From NCBI RefSeq assembly GCF_018294505.1, contig NC_057800.1:477772530-477836529 (forward strand): a DNA stretch of 64,000 nt, read 5' to 3'. The DNA is from Triticum aestivum. Taxonomy: Eukaryota; Streptophyta; Magnoliopsida; Poales; Poaceae. This document shows positions 35,825-47,838 of the stretch, piece after piece. The translations under genes were made by a program, and so were the position numbers. The notes below the pieces were generated by a model. It was not told the origin of the DNA and did not search any database. It saw only the letters and a program-made list of their open reading frames with translations. The number at the start of each line of letters is the position of its first letter. The first letter of the stretch is position 1.

Positions 35825-36264
35825 CCATGTGGAGGGAACAGAGGAAGCTTGAAATATGAACATGTCAATGGGAGAGAGTAAGCCCCATGCATGCATGCAA
35901 CATGCAACACTCACACCTACACATGGACGCACGCAACACTCACGCACCCATGCGGCACACAGCACACGACACAACACACACGCTCATGCTCAAGTGCTCA
36001 ACCTACTCCCTATGTCCGTGAAAGACTGTACATTTAGAGATTTACACATTGACCAGAGCATAATTAACGCCCAAAAGTAGCAGGCTTATGTGTGCATGCG
36101 ACCATTGAGAGAAGAAGATTAAATGAAGGTCGTTGCATGCCGTAATTAAGGATAAGCATGTAGCCCATACCTAGAGCATAAGTTGGTGCATTAGTCAATC
36201 AATATCGATTTAGATTAAAGGCTAAATGCATTGGAAGTGTAGATGTACTACACTCTTTGTTTTT
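35825..36264. other. Host spacer with CA-rich tract
   Basis: Contiguous with 17247 before the Gypsy-1 insertion. ACAC/CACGC-rich at about 35870-35995. No gene seen. Confidence 0.6.
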
Positions 36265-36266
36265 TA

Positions 36267-36521
36267 CTCCCTCCGTTCCATAATGTAGTGCCTATAGATT
36301 TTTTGAGAAGTCAAACTTTACAAACTTTGACCAAGTTTGTAGAGAAAAATATTTATATTTACAATACCAAAAATATATAATGTGAAACTACATCTTATGA
36401 TGAATCTAGTGATATATGTTTCGCACTCTAGATGTAAATATTTTTCTCCAAAAACTTGGTCAAAGTTTGTGAGGTTTGACTTTTTAAAAAATCTAGGCAC
36501 TACATTATGGAACAGAGGGAG
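36267..36521. mobile_element. Stowaway-like MITE (Tc1/Mariner)
   Basis: 255 bp with terminal inverted repeats ctccctccgttcc and ggaacagagggag, flanked by TA at 36265-36266 and 36522-36523. Long inner arms are also complementary (cactacattatgg, tcaaactttacaaactttgacc and counterparts). It is non-coding and depends on a Mariner transposase in trans. Confidence 0.92.
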
Positions 36522-36523
36522 TA

Positions 36524-37424
36524 GCTGATTTCTTTGCTCTGCCAACTGACAGGTGGGACCCAGAAACCAGGTGACAATTTAACCATTCAACAAAGTGCCA
36601 CGTCGACTATGTGGACGGTCAGTAGGGTGCAATACGGTGCTCTACGATGAGCTAGTGATCGTATAATCACCGCAAAACTATATATATTGACCGTAAAGAG
36701 CGTATTGTTACATACATTGACCGCCAGTGTATTTTTCTCGTTTCAAATTAAGCCATATTAATCGGAAAGGACGCAGTATGGACTAGTACTAGTACTGCTT
36801 TGATGTGTCCCGTCAACTCGCCGAACGAGGAGAAGCTTGCTTACTACGCCTCTCCCTCGCCCACGCACGTGGTGGTTAGCAGGACGAGGAGAGGGTTTTG
36901 ACTATAGCGCCCTCTCCCTCTCTCTCGCCCTCGCCCTCGCGGTGGACGTGCAACAGTTCAATCGGTGTCAGATTGCCAGAATCATAATGTGTACTGTAGT
37001 ATCATCATTGTTGGACCTTCCGAAGAGGTGAAGAGCCAAGTGCAAGGTTCACACGAGTACGAACTGTTGAACCTCCCGAAGAGGCAAAGAGCCAAGCGCA
37101 AGGTTTTATAGGAGTTGTCGTCCTAGTAGGAGCGTACTACAACTATAGCGAACGATGCTACTGTATGATGCCGCCACGTCACGTATATCCAAAGCTGTGC
37201 CACCTTTTTTTCTCAAAGAGCATGTTGGAGCCCGTGCAACAACCACACAATTTGCACGTACACATAACACATTTACTAGTAATAATATTCTAGAGGACAA
37301 ATGCCAATATGCCACACAAGTTCATCTCCAATTCATGTGATAAATTTGTGCACGATTAGTCTACATATATTCACAGCGCTACCATTCACAATTTACCGTA
37401 CTCCACTTACACGTTATAGATGGG
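36524..37424. other. Host spacer with short direct repeat
   Basis: No supported gene. A 38-bp imperfect direct repeat around cc-gaagagg-aaagagccaag-gcaaggtt lies at 37011-37049 and 37068-37106. CTC-rich tract at 36905-36935. The part near 37200-37424 is downstream of the F-box relic. Confidence 0.5.
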
Positions 37425-39182
37425 CTACATGTCCTCCTCCAGGTTCCAGTCGCAGGTGTTCTTCATGGATGGCACGATCCATAGCAGTGGGCAACGGGAA
37501 TCATTGTCACAGCTTTCTAGTTCGGTTCCACATGATGGAGACTCATCCAAGCTGAAGTGGCATAAATCAGGGATAGCGTGTCCCAGCATGTCATTCATCC
37601 GGCGGTGCGCACTGAAGACACAACCATGCTTCATGAACGGCAGGCCTTCCGTGTCGTGCATGGAAGGTGGCATCCGCTTCATAATGGGGTAGCTGTCCCC
37701 AATGAAAAGCGAGTACTCTCAAAAAGTGTTCCTTGGCAACCACATAGCATCATGGGGGTCGAACTTGGCGCCGTTCATCTGGTACACGCAGCATCTCAGA
37801 TCTGGACACATGGTGACGTACATAGTCAAGGTCCATGCATAATAATGTTGTGCTCAAATATGGCGGTAATTAATACTGTGTAGCAAATAGTACTACTCCG
37901 GTATAGAGGAAGTAAAATAACCGGCTTATTGTATATAGCCACTCTTGGCTACATGGATGAGATAGTAAGACATGGACAAACAAAATTGGTGGCAGCTAGT
38001 GGGTAAAAAGTACTCCAAGGTAAAAAGTACTCCTACTAGTACGTAAGTAGAGTACTAGTACAACAATGAAAGAGAAGGCGAGAGGGTTAAAAAATGGAAT
38101 ACCTGGATAGATGGTGACGGTCCGATCGTGGTAGATTGTGTGACCATGTTGCACATCAGTGGTACCATGGGTAACGACTACTAAGATAGTTGATCCCAAT
38201 ATGCCAAAGTCAGCTACAAGGTTCCAGGTTCAACCAAATTGCGGATGCAAATGCACATCCAGGACCGGCGATCTTATTTTGATCGCGGGATGACTGGTCC
38301 CTGCAAAATAATGGAGTACCGTTAGGGATGCAAATGATGGTTTGTACATTTCGTTTGTAATCTCCTGTACCGTAGGATGGCAACTAGATGAAACAAGTCC
38401 CCTGGCTTGTCACCGCGAAGATGCGGCCTAGATGGCGCATGATGTCTTCGAACGTGTAGGGGTACAAATCTGCCGCCGCCAACATGCGCCAGCCTCTGCC
38501 GTTACTGCCTCTTGCATTGATGGCAATCCTTATGTCGAACACCGCGATGAGATAGTAATCGTTGTATCCGCATAGCTTTGTCGGCGGGTCCGAAATTGCT
38601 ATCTTCTTCAATCTCATGTAGGCATCATCATACGTATTCAAGCCCAACCAGTCCGGAAGGCCAGTCCCAATGGTGGAGAAGGGGTCTACCCGAACGGCTG
38701 CACTGCTGTGGATGTTGTGCAAAATGATGGTGGTATTCGGCCGGAGGTATGCAAGCCAATCTTCGTTGGCACCAACCCAGACCTATATATAAGACGGTGG
38801 GCAGCGGAGAAATTACAGGGTGGAAATGGAATAACTAAGTACTACATGATCAAACTCCATTACTGACCTGCTCATCGGACAAAATCCGACTACCTCCCAA
38901 CATTGGCAACTCTAGCTGAGTCAACGTGCAACCATGGCCAGGGAGCGGTGGACTGTTCGAAGGATTGTTCCATAGAAGAACCTTCTCCTCGAGGATGCAT
39001 GGAAGACCAACAAGCATGGCCTTTTCCCAAGCCTTTTTAAGCACTGTCTTGAAAAAGTTGGTGCAGGAAGCACCGAGTCTTGCGGCGGTGAGGACATCGG
39101 AGCGGCGTGCGATTTCTCCTAGAGGATCATCGTCCAAGATCTCCCAGCCCCGACAAGAAGGAGAACCGCCTGGCCAATCCAT
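37425..39182 (-). pseudogene. F-box/DUF295-type gene relic
   Basis: Minus strand, at least four exons. Exon 1 (39182-38868) starts MDWPGGSPSC and has an F-box-like WEILDDDPLGEIARRSDVL stretch. The donor gtcagt and acceptor tatatatag join in phase to exon 2 (from 38782; VWVGANEDWLAYL), which has DUF295-type blocks (YYLIAVFDIRI, GWRML, GRIFAVTSQG). Exon 3 (about 38300-38103) reads WNLVADFGILGSTILVVV but has TGA at 38230-38232. The last exon ends DWNLEEDM at 37425 and has TGA at 37719-37721. F-box proteins recruit substrates to SCF ubiquitin ligases; with two premature stops this copy is probably dead. Intron borders of exons 2 and 4 are uncertain. Confidence 0.68.
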
Positions 39183-39641
39183 GGGAGCAGCGGCGAACTG
39201 CCTTCTCTTCAGGGGGAGGGGAACTGACGACGAGGAGATAAGAGCGTAGTAACCGCAGGGCCTCGTCCCTTCCAATTGTAGATCGTTCCTTAGCGAAGGG
39301 GTGAGGCTATTATTTACTACTAGTACTAGCATTATGGGACGTTATGGGATTGCATTATACTGTAAATAATAGCACTAGTAAGAAATTTTTGGCACTAGCT
39401 AGTAGTTTTTGGCGTGGATTAAGAAATTTTGGGTATGTTTTTGCTATTTTTTGTACACGCCAACTAGTGTCAAAAAACGTCTTGCGTTATGTGACGGAGG
39501 AGTACGTACTCGTACTGTAGCAGTAATAGTACTACTTTCTCAACTAGTAGTCTGATGTACTGTACTTCTAGTATAGTGCACCCGTTTTGAACTCTTGAAT
39601 CTCAGGGCCAAGGAGCTACAGTTGGAAGTGGAGGGTACTAC
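39183..39641. other. Upstream region of the F-box relic
   Basis: The region just upstream of the exon 1 start may be 5' UTR. The rest is rich in CTAG/GTAC words. I see no clear TATA box or other gene. Confidence 0.4.
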
Positions 39642-39840
39642 GGGCCAGTTCTTTTGGGCAATTCTCCCAGAATTAACCCCCTCCCCAGCTTCTCCCAGAA
39701 TTGCCACTTAATATTTTTTTACAATTCCTAGCTAATTAGACCTTAACTAGCTAGGAATTGTAAAAAAATATTAAGTGGCAATTCTGGGAGAAGCTGGGGA
39801 GGGGGTCAATTCTGGGAGAATTGCCCAAAAGAACTGGCCC
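39642..39840. mobile_element. 199-bp foldback MITE
   Basis: Two arms of about 95 bp are reverse complements with a single mismatch near 39675, leaving only a few unpaired bases at the centre (about 39739-39747). Ends are gggccagttctttt and aaaagaactggccc. Flanks are tac and tat, so a 3-bp TSD is at best imperfect and the superfamily is open. Within each arm, cccagaatt repeats. Confidence 0.88.
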
Positions 39841-40854
39841 TATGTACTGTTGTCTAGAACCATCGTTGTACTATCAATGCAGGGAAAGTACACCTACATA
39901 GTGGCCTAGTGGGTACTCTCGGTGCTCTATTCAGCCGCTCCTCTCACGTAGCTAGCCTACTCAGACGCTCCTCTCACGCACACACTAGCAGCCTATTTAT
40001 CAGCACGGTTACTGCGGGGCAGAACATTTGAGTTATTTGATACAGCGAGACTAGGTTTTTTGCTTCCATTTGTGGAGGTGTAATGGATCTCGTCGAACTT
40101 TGTTAGTAGTTCCTTTATGAATGAGATGAAGCAAAGCTTTTGCCTCCGTTTCGAAAAAACACGTCAAGAGGAATTTCTTTTATAGTAGAGCCGATAAGGG
40201 AGTGCAGTCCATGCGTGCAACGCCACAAGCTACAGAGTAGTAGTAGAGCACTTTACGTACAGAGCCATATTGCACAGTTCCCAATGCCCCACCCGGCTTT
40301 TTCGGCTCCTCGGGCTTAATTGGGAGGTGCTAGTTTAAATATGCTAGTACTAGCTGATGAGGAAGCTGCAAGCGAGGTGCGGCTAGGGCGAGCACGCGAG
40401 CCACGAGATGCTGGGAAGGAAAACCCGTTCACGTGGCTAGGCTATCCAGTGCACCCAGATTGTGGTGCCGCACATCCGTTTGACTTCAAAACTCAAACTA
40501 CCCGTGTAAAATATTGGCTCGCAGTGAAGTTACTATTTAAAAAAGGCTGCCATGCGTTCGGCCGGGATCGAACCCACAAAACGAGGTATACACTTCCGCG
40601 ACCACTAGTAGTACTCGCTGGAGTACAACGCAACCTAGAATCGCCTTTTGTCGCTAGTAGTACATTGTTCCTTACAAGAAACCCCTAATAATACAAGAAA
40701 CCACTAATAATGCCAAGAAACTACTACCACTTGCATACGTGGCAGACTTAAGATAAGACTACCTTATCAACCATTGTACATGCTCTTACCAACCAGCCCT
40801 ACCAAGAAACGACTAGTCTACAAAGTGTCGTTGCAGGCACGTTTCAACCCATGG
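39841..40854. other. Host spacer with LINE-like 3' tail
   Basis: Near 40070-40160 the sequence gaagcaaagcttttgcctcc followed by gtttcgaaaaaa resembles the 3' end of grass LINEs. A B-box-like GGTTCGATCCC on the minus strand occurs near 40565-40575. An open frame at 40320-40688 looks random. No gene supported. Confidence 0.4.
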
Positions 40855-40965
40855 CCCTGTTTGGATACATTTGTTGTCAATCTAACCCTGCCATCCAAAC
40901 ACCACTTTGGTTAGAGTTAGTTTAGGGTTAGAATCTAACCTCTGACTTAGAGTATCCAAACAGGG
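40855..40965. mobile_element. Small hAT-like MITE
   Basis: 111 bp with perfect 14-bp terminal inverted repeats ccctgtttggatac / gtatccaaacaggg. The flanks share cccatg offset by one base, so an 8-bp hAT TSD is not clean. The CCCTGTTTGG terminus is common in grass hAT-type MITEs. Confidence 0.75.
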
Positions 40966-41285
40966 CCCATGTCGCCCATTAAGTCAACGCCTTCTATTCG
41001 ACCAGGCGTTATGACTTGTGGGACCTACATGTCAGTCTGCACAAAAATCCCCGAGTGGCCTCCTACCTCCGGCCTGTCCACCTAGTCATCCTCGGCCATG
41101 GGACGCAGCTACTGCCGCCGGCAGAAGGCGAGGTCAAAACCGCCGGCGGTGTGAAGCCCATCTTGCGGCAGCCCGGATGCTAGCTCCGTCCGGCGCTCAC
41201 GGACGCTAGCTAGCCAAGATAGTTCCATCCAGCGGCTTATCTGCAAGTTTTGCTAGCTAGATTGGCACGGCGGCGCGGTGGCTTG
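40966..41285. other. Host spacer before Gypsy-2
   Basis: GC-rich, no supported gene. gcttg at 41281-41285 would be the left TSD of Gypsy-2, but its partner lies outside the window. Confidence 0.4.
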
Positions 41286-42676
41286 TGATAACCCACAACT
41301 ATAGGGGATCGCAACAGTTTTCAAGGGTAGAGTATTCAACCCAAATTTATTGATTCGACACAAGGGGAGCCAAAGAATATTCTCAAGTATTAGCAGTTGA
41401 GTTGTCAATTCAACCACACCTGGATAACTTAATATCTGTAGCAATGTATTTAGTAGCAAAGTAATATGATAGTAGTGGTAAAGATAGCAAAAGTAATGTT
41501 TTTGGTATTTTATAGTGATGATAACAATAGCAACGGAAAAGTAAATAAGCGAAGAACAATATGTGAAAAGCTCGTAGGCATTGGATCGGTGATGGAGAAT
41601 TATGCCGGATGTGGTTCATCATGTAACAGTCATAACATAGGGTGACACAGAACTAGCTCCAATTCATCAATGTAATGTAGGCATGTATTCCGAATATAGT
41701 CATACGTGCTTATGGAAAAGAACTTGCATGACATCTTTTGTCCTACCCTCCCATGGCAGCGGGGTCCTATTGGAAACTAAGGGATATTAAGGCCTCCTTT
41801 TAATAGAGTACCGGACCAAAGCATTAACACATAGTGAATACATGAACTCCTCAAACTACGGTCATCACCGGGAGTGGTCCCGATTATTGTCACTTCGGGG
41901 TTGCCGAATCATAACACATAGTAGGTGACTATAGACTTGCAAGATAGGATCAAGAACTCACATATATTCATGAAAACATAATAGGTTCATATTTGAAATC
42001 ATGGCACTCGGGCCCTAGTGACAAGCATTAAGCATAGCAAAGTCATAGCAACATCAATCTCAGAACATAGTGGATACTAGGGATCAAACCCTAACAAAAC
42101 TAACTCGATTGCATGATAAATCTCATCCAATCCATCACCGTCCAGCAAGCCTACGATGGAATTACTCATGCACGGCGGTGAGCATCATGAAATTGGTGAT
42201 GGAGGATGGTTGATGATGACGACGGCGACAGATTCCCCTCTCCGGAGCCCCGAACGGACTCCAGATCAGCCCTCCTGAGAGAGTTTAGGGCTTGGCGGCG
42301 GCTCCGTATCGTAAAACGCGACGAATCCTTCTCCTTGATTTTTTTTCTCCCCGAACATGAATATATGGAGTTGGAGTTGAGGTCGATGGAGCTCCAGGGG
42401 GCCCATGAGGCAGGGGGTAGGCGCGCCCCCACCCCCTGGCTAGGGTGTGGGCCCCCTGGCCTTGATTCTTTCACCAGTATTTTTTATTATTTCCAAAAAT
42501 AATCTCCGTGGAGTTTCAGGTCATTCCGAGAACTTTTGTTTCTGCACATAAATAACACCATGGCAATTCTGCTGAAAACAACGTCAGTCCGGGTTAGTTC
42601 CATTCAAATCATGCAAGTTAGAGTCCAAAACAAGGGCAAAAGTGTTTGGAAAAGTAGATACGATGGAGACGTATCA
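41286..42676 (-). repeat. Gypsy-2 3' LTR
   Basis: 1,391 bp from tgataaccc to gacgtatca. Followed directly by actcccccaag, on the minus strand a CTTGGGGGAGT polypurine tract. The sequence matches a very common wheat LTR from memory. Confidence 0.9.
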
Positions 42677-43962
42677 ACTCCCCCAAGGTTAAACCTTTGC
42701 TTGTCCTCAAGCAATTCAGTTGACAAATTGAAAATGATAAAGAAAAAATTTTACAAACTCTATTTGCTCTTGTTGTTGTAAATATGTAAAGCCAACATTC
42801 ATGTTTTCAGCAAAGATTATGAACTAACCACATTCACAATAACACTTAGGTCTCATGTTTACTCATATCAATGGAATAATAAACTAGCGAGCAATAATAA
42901 TAAATCTCGGATGACAACACTTTCTCAAAACAATCATGATATGATATAACAAGATGGTATCTCGCTATCCCTTTCTGAGACCGCAAAACATAAATGCAGA
43001 GAACCTTTAAAGATCAAGGATTGACTAGACATTGTAATTCATGGTAAAAGAGATCCATTCAAGTCATACTCAGTGTAAACTAACAATAATGAATTCAAAT
43101 GACAGGGGTGCTCTCCAACTGGTGCTTTTTAATAAGAGGGTGATGACTCAACATGAAAGTAAATAGATAGGCCCTTCGCAGAGGGAAGCATGGATTTGTA
43201 GAGGTGCTAGGGCTCGATTTTAAAGAAGAGATAAATAATATTTTGAGCGGCATACTTTCATTGTCAACATAACAACCAAGAGATGGTGATATCTTCCATA
43301 CTACACACATTATAGGCGGTTCCCAAACATAATGGTAAAGTTTATACTCCCCCTCCACCAACAAGCATCAATCCATGGCTTGCTCGAAACAACGAGTGCC
43401 TCCAACTAACAACAGTCCCAGGGGGAGTTTGTTTGCAATTATTTTGATTTGATTTGCATAAAGCATGGGACTGGGCATCCCGGTGACCAGCCTTTTTCTC
43501 GTGAATGAGGAGTGGAGTCCACTCTTGAGAATAACCCACCTAATATGGAAGATACGAACAACCCTAGTTGATACATGAGCTATTCAAGCATACAAACAGA
43601 ATTTCATTTGAAGGTTTAGAGTTTGGCACATACAAATTTACTTGGAACAGCAGGTAGATACCGTATATAGGTAGGTATGGTGGACTCATATGGAATAACT
43701 TTGGGGTTTATGGGATTGGATGCACAAGCATTATTCCCACTTAGTACAAGTGAAGGCTAGCAAAAGACTGGGGAGCGACCAACTAGAGAGCGACAACAGT
43801 CATGAACATGCATTAAAATTAATCAACACCGAATGCAAGCATGACTAGGATATAATCCACCATGAACATAAATATCATAGAGGCTATGTTGATTTTGTTT
43901 CAACTACATGCGTGAACATGTGCCAAGTCAAGCTACTCGAATCGTTCAAAAGAGGATACCAC
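42677..43962 (-). other. Gypsy-2 noncoding 3' interior
   Basis: PPT at 42677-42687, then about 1.3 kb of AT-rich sequence without a coding frame. Ends in accac (43958-43962), the left TSD of Gypsy-3; the right copy is acgac (61657-61661), one mismatch. Confidence 0.75.
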
Positions 43963-44444
43963 TGTCGGTGTCAAAACCGGCGGATCTCGGGTAGGGGGTC
44001 CCGAACTGTGCGTCTAGGCCGGATGGTAACAGGAGGCAGGGGACACAAAGTTTTACCCAGGTTCGGGCCCTCTTGATGGAGGTAAAACCCTATGTCCTGC
44101 TTGATTAATATTGATGATATGGGTAGTACAAGAGTAGATCTACCACGAGATCAGAGAGGCTAAACCCTAGAAGCTAGCCTATGGTATGATTGTATGTTGT
44201 GATTGTTGTCCTACGGACTAAAACCCTTCGGTTTATATAGACACCGGAGAGGGTTAGGGTTACACAAGGTAGGTTACAAAGGATGAGATATCCATATACG
44301 TATTGCCTAGCTTGCCTTCCACGCCAAGTAGAGTCCCATCTGGACACGAGACGAAGTCTTAAATCTTGTATCTTCATAGTCTAACATCCCGGCCAATGGA
44401 GATAGTCCGGCTGTCCGGAGACCCCCTAATCCAGGACTCCCTCA
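43963..44444 (-). repeat. Gypsy-3 3' LTR
   Basis: tgtcggtgtc...ggactccctca. TATA-like tttatatag at 44232-44240 (minus reading CTATATAAA), the same as 61444-61452. PPT follows at 44445-44456 (minus CAGGGGCTAT). Confidence 0.92.
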
Positions 44445-44872
44445 ATAGCCCCTGAACCAGGCTTCAATGACGATGAGTCCGGCACGCAGTATTGTCTTCG
44501 GCATTGCAAGGCGGGTTCCTTCTCCAAATACATCAGAAGAATTTGAATATGAGGATAGTGTCCGACCCTGCAAAATAAGTTCCACATCCCACCGTAGAGA
44601 GAATAATATTTTCGCAGATCTAATTTGCTGGCTTGTTTTGGCAACATGACGTTATGTCATGGCCCGATGATTATTCGAACCATTTTGTTTTAACCAGCCC
44701 CGCACATAGCGCGAGGCAGTTTTTTTTTGACACGTCTTGTCAAAGCAGAGATCGTGTCCCCTTATTATGGGATTCTCATTAATGTGGTCGTGGGTAACCC
44801 AACCGTGTCTAGGACTCCTTGATTATAGGCAAGTCCCAAACGGCTACGGAGAGGATGCTTGATATTCACCCT

Positions 44873-44882
44873 CTTTATAAGG
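44873..44882 (+). promoter_or_regulatory. TATA-like box before the Gypsy-3 antisense gene
   Basis: ctttataagg on the plus strand, about 130 bp upstream of the ATG at 45010 and followed by pyrimidine-rich ttttcgcttttcccctctc. This would suit a promoter independent of the LTR. The assignment is by position only. Confidence 0.5.
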
Positions 44883-47838
44883 GGACAAGGTTTTCGCTTT
44901 TCCCCTCTCGTGCTCAATCGAACCCTTCCCCCGCCTTCTAACACCCAAAGCCTAGGTTAGGTGCTCCGGACCTTCAATCATGTCCGGATGAAGCCTTCAA
45001 GGCCGATGGATGCCCTCCTTCGTTATGGAAGAGGACATTAAGAAGTTGAGGGAGGCCAGATACCTGATCGCCGAGGTTTCGCATCGGCTGCCTACTCGAG
45101 GGCAGATCGTCCCTACTCCCGAACCCAACGAGAACGTAGTGTTCGTCTCCCACTTCCTCCGAGGTCTAGGCCTCACTCTGGATCCTTTCGTCAGAGGTTT
45201 GATGTTCTATTACGGGCTAGATTTCCACGATCTAGCTCCGGACTCCTTTCTCCACATCTCGACATTTATTGTCGTGTGTGAGGCCTTCCTCCGTGTTACC
45301 CCTCACTTCGGCCTGTGGCTCAAGACCTTTGAAGTAAAGCCGAAGATGATTGAGGGGCAACATGCAGCGTGCAGAGGTGCATCAATAGGCAAGATGGCAG
45401 GAGCTCCATGGCCAAAAGGTTCCTTTCCAGAGATGTCTGAATTATGGCAACGGGAGTGGTTTTACGTCACGGCTCCCAGAAGTGCCAAGTGGGCGGCTGC
45501 CCCCGCTTTCGGCTCGGGCCCCCCACCACAACTGATGTCATGGATTAGCAGAGGTCTGAGCTGGGGTCCAGCCAAGGACGTGCCTATACTGCAAAGCCGC
45601 ATCCGAGATCTCTTCGAGGGAGATTTTAATTTGGTTGCAGTAATACAAGTTATGCTGGTTCGTCAAGTCCAGCCTTGCAAATGCCGACCCCTTCGCTTGT
45701 GGGAGTTCAACCCAGAGGGACCACGTGCCATTCAAATTTTCCTCGGCCTGACGCACGAGGAGATGTACAAGTCATTCTACGGACCTCAGGTAGAATGTCC
45801 GGATATTACCGAGGACGTGGGCCTGAGCAGTAACCGTGCCGCCGAACAAGTAAGAAATCCTCTAGCCGAACACAATGTCTCTTATTCGAAGTTATTTCTG
45901 AGAGTTTGCTTTTTGACCAGGACTGGCTAACAAAGGCGAAGATGATTCAGTGTTTGGCCCCCCTCCCTGAGGGTTTGGAAAATCCGGTATTGGAAAAGAT
46001 GCTTGAGGTCGCACCTTGCCTAGAGCCCTTGAAGGAAGATACCGGGGGGGGGTAATACGGGCGAACGCGGGCCCCCATCGCTGCCCGTTCCAACCGAGGG
46101 AACGAGCGTCTCCACGAAGGAGGACGATCGGGGGAGGAAAAGGACTGTTTCCGAGGATCTGAAAGCCGAAGCCTCCAAACGGGAGAAGAAGTCTCCCACA
46201 GAGGGTCCTGCCTCGGGGGGTGCTTTTGCCGCACAAAGTCCGCAGGGGGATCAGCCCTCCAACGAGTCGTAAGTGATCCAAAATACTTTAATAATAAAGG
46301 TATGCTATCTTTTTTCTTTGAGAAAATAACCACCACATATATCTTGCAGTTTAGGCCTTAGCCCCTCTCAAATGAGCTCGTCTTCGGGGGACCTTCTTCC
46401 AGAGATGATGGAGAGTGAAACGCCTCCCCCGGACTCCTCCGCTCCAGAAGCGGGCGACCCCGAAGTGTCGTCACGAAGGGCCTCTCCGGATCTGTTGAGG
46501 CCACAAGATAATCCCGTAGACCCCCGAAGTCCCCAGTGTCCGGCTCCCGAAGAGATCATACAAAAGAGTCCGGCCCCGTCTGGTGTGCGGTCGGATGTTC
46601 TGAGGGAGTTGGTGGGGCGAGCGGCCATCTCAGAAGAACACCGTATGCTGATGGGTATGGTGATGGAGAGAATCTCGTCCGCCGAAAGCGGATTACATGA
46701 AGCTTTTATGAGTCTACTGACAGGCTTTGAGGTACGTGAGATAATATGTAATAGTACTGCACATGTTAGGTGTGCCCTGTGTAGATAGTAGCCCCTGAGA
46801 CTCTGGTTGTCATCGAGAACGGCGGTGAACAGAGGATCATATTCCCAGGCAATAACCAGACTGCCCCTATGTGCAGGTGGTGGAAGCTCCGGTGGCTAGC
46901 TGGACTAGTGAAGTTGCCAAATTAAAACGGCAACTGGATGCGGCAGACGCCGACATCGAGCTTGTTAACAAGAGGCTTGACGAGGCACAGGGTAAGTGTT
47001 ATTATCTGGTGAACGCCACGCAGTAAGAGCAGCATGATGTCAGTATCTTTAATATGTTGTGACTGCAGATGGAGCTGCCACCGTGGAGGCCTTGCGGGCA
47101 GAACTTGCCCGAGCCAAGGAACAAGCGAGGATTAGTAATGCGGCTGCTTTAAAGGCGGCCGAAGAGTTGAAAGCCGAGAAGGCCGCACATTGCGAGAGCC
47201 AAGAGAAGATGGCCAAGATGGCCGTAGAATTAGAAGACACTGCCGACCGTTGCCGGGTCCTTGAAAAAGAAAACCGAGCAAAGGCAACGGACCTTGAGAA
47301 GGCCACGGCGGCGGACAAAGACACCCGTTTTTCTATGAGAGCGAAGAAGGAGAAGCTGCGGGAAGCCGGGGATATTGCGGCTGGGAAACCCTTCATGTTA
47401 CGGAGGAAGTTCGGAGATCCACGGTATGCCCCTCTGGATCGGTTGTGGAGTTTGGCAGATGCGTATATGGATTTGGCGGCGAGCGCTGCCGATGCGGCCA
47501 AGTACTTCCAAGGTCAGACAGATCGTGAAGTGGACAAGCTGTTCTGGTCGCAATTCCACGTTCTAGAGCGTCCGCTTTCCTTGACTGACCAGCTAGCCGA
47601 ATGGGCCAAACTGAATAGGTTGTCCGGACTCGCCATGAGGTCTGTTGTGGATCAGCTATGGCCGGAAAAGCCAAAGCCGAACAACTATTTTAGCTTAGTG
47701 CAGCAGTTCCTTGGTGCGGTGCCGCACATTAATGCGATGAAGAGGTCGGCGTGTATAGAAGGCTCGCGGATGGCCCTTGCCCATGTTAAAGCATACTGGG
47801 CAGAGATGGACGCTGCCACTATTGCGGCGCAGGGTTCG

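Noticed and set aside
40557..40620. Possible tRNA gene on the minus strand
   Set aside because: A B-box-like GGTTCGATCCC is present, but I cannot fold a cloverleaf and no A box or acceptor stem fits.
40320..40688. 122-residue plus-strand ORF in the host spacer
   Set aside because: No motif, odd composition, no start or promoter context. Best explained as a chance open frame in GC-rich DNA.
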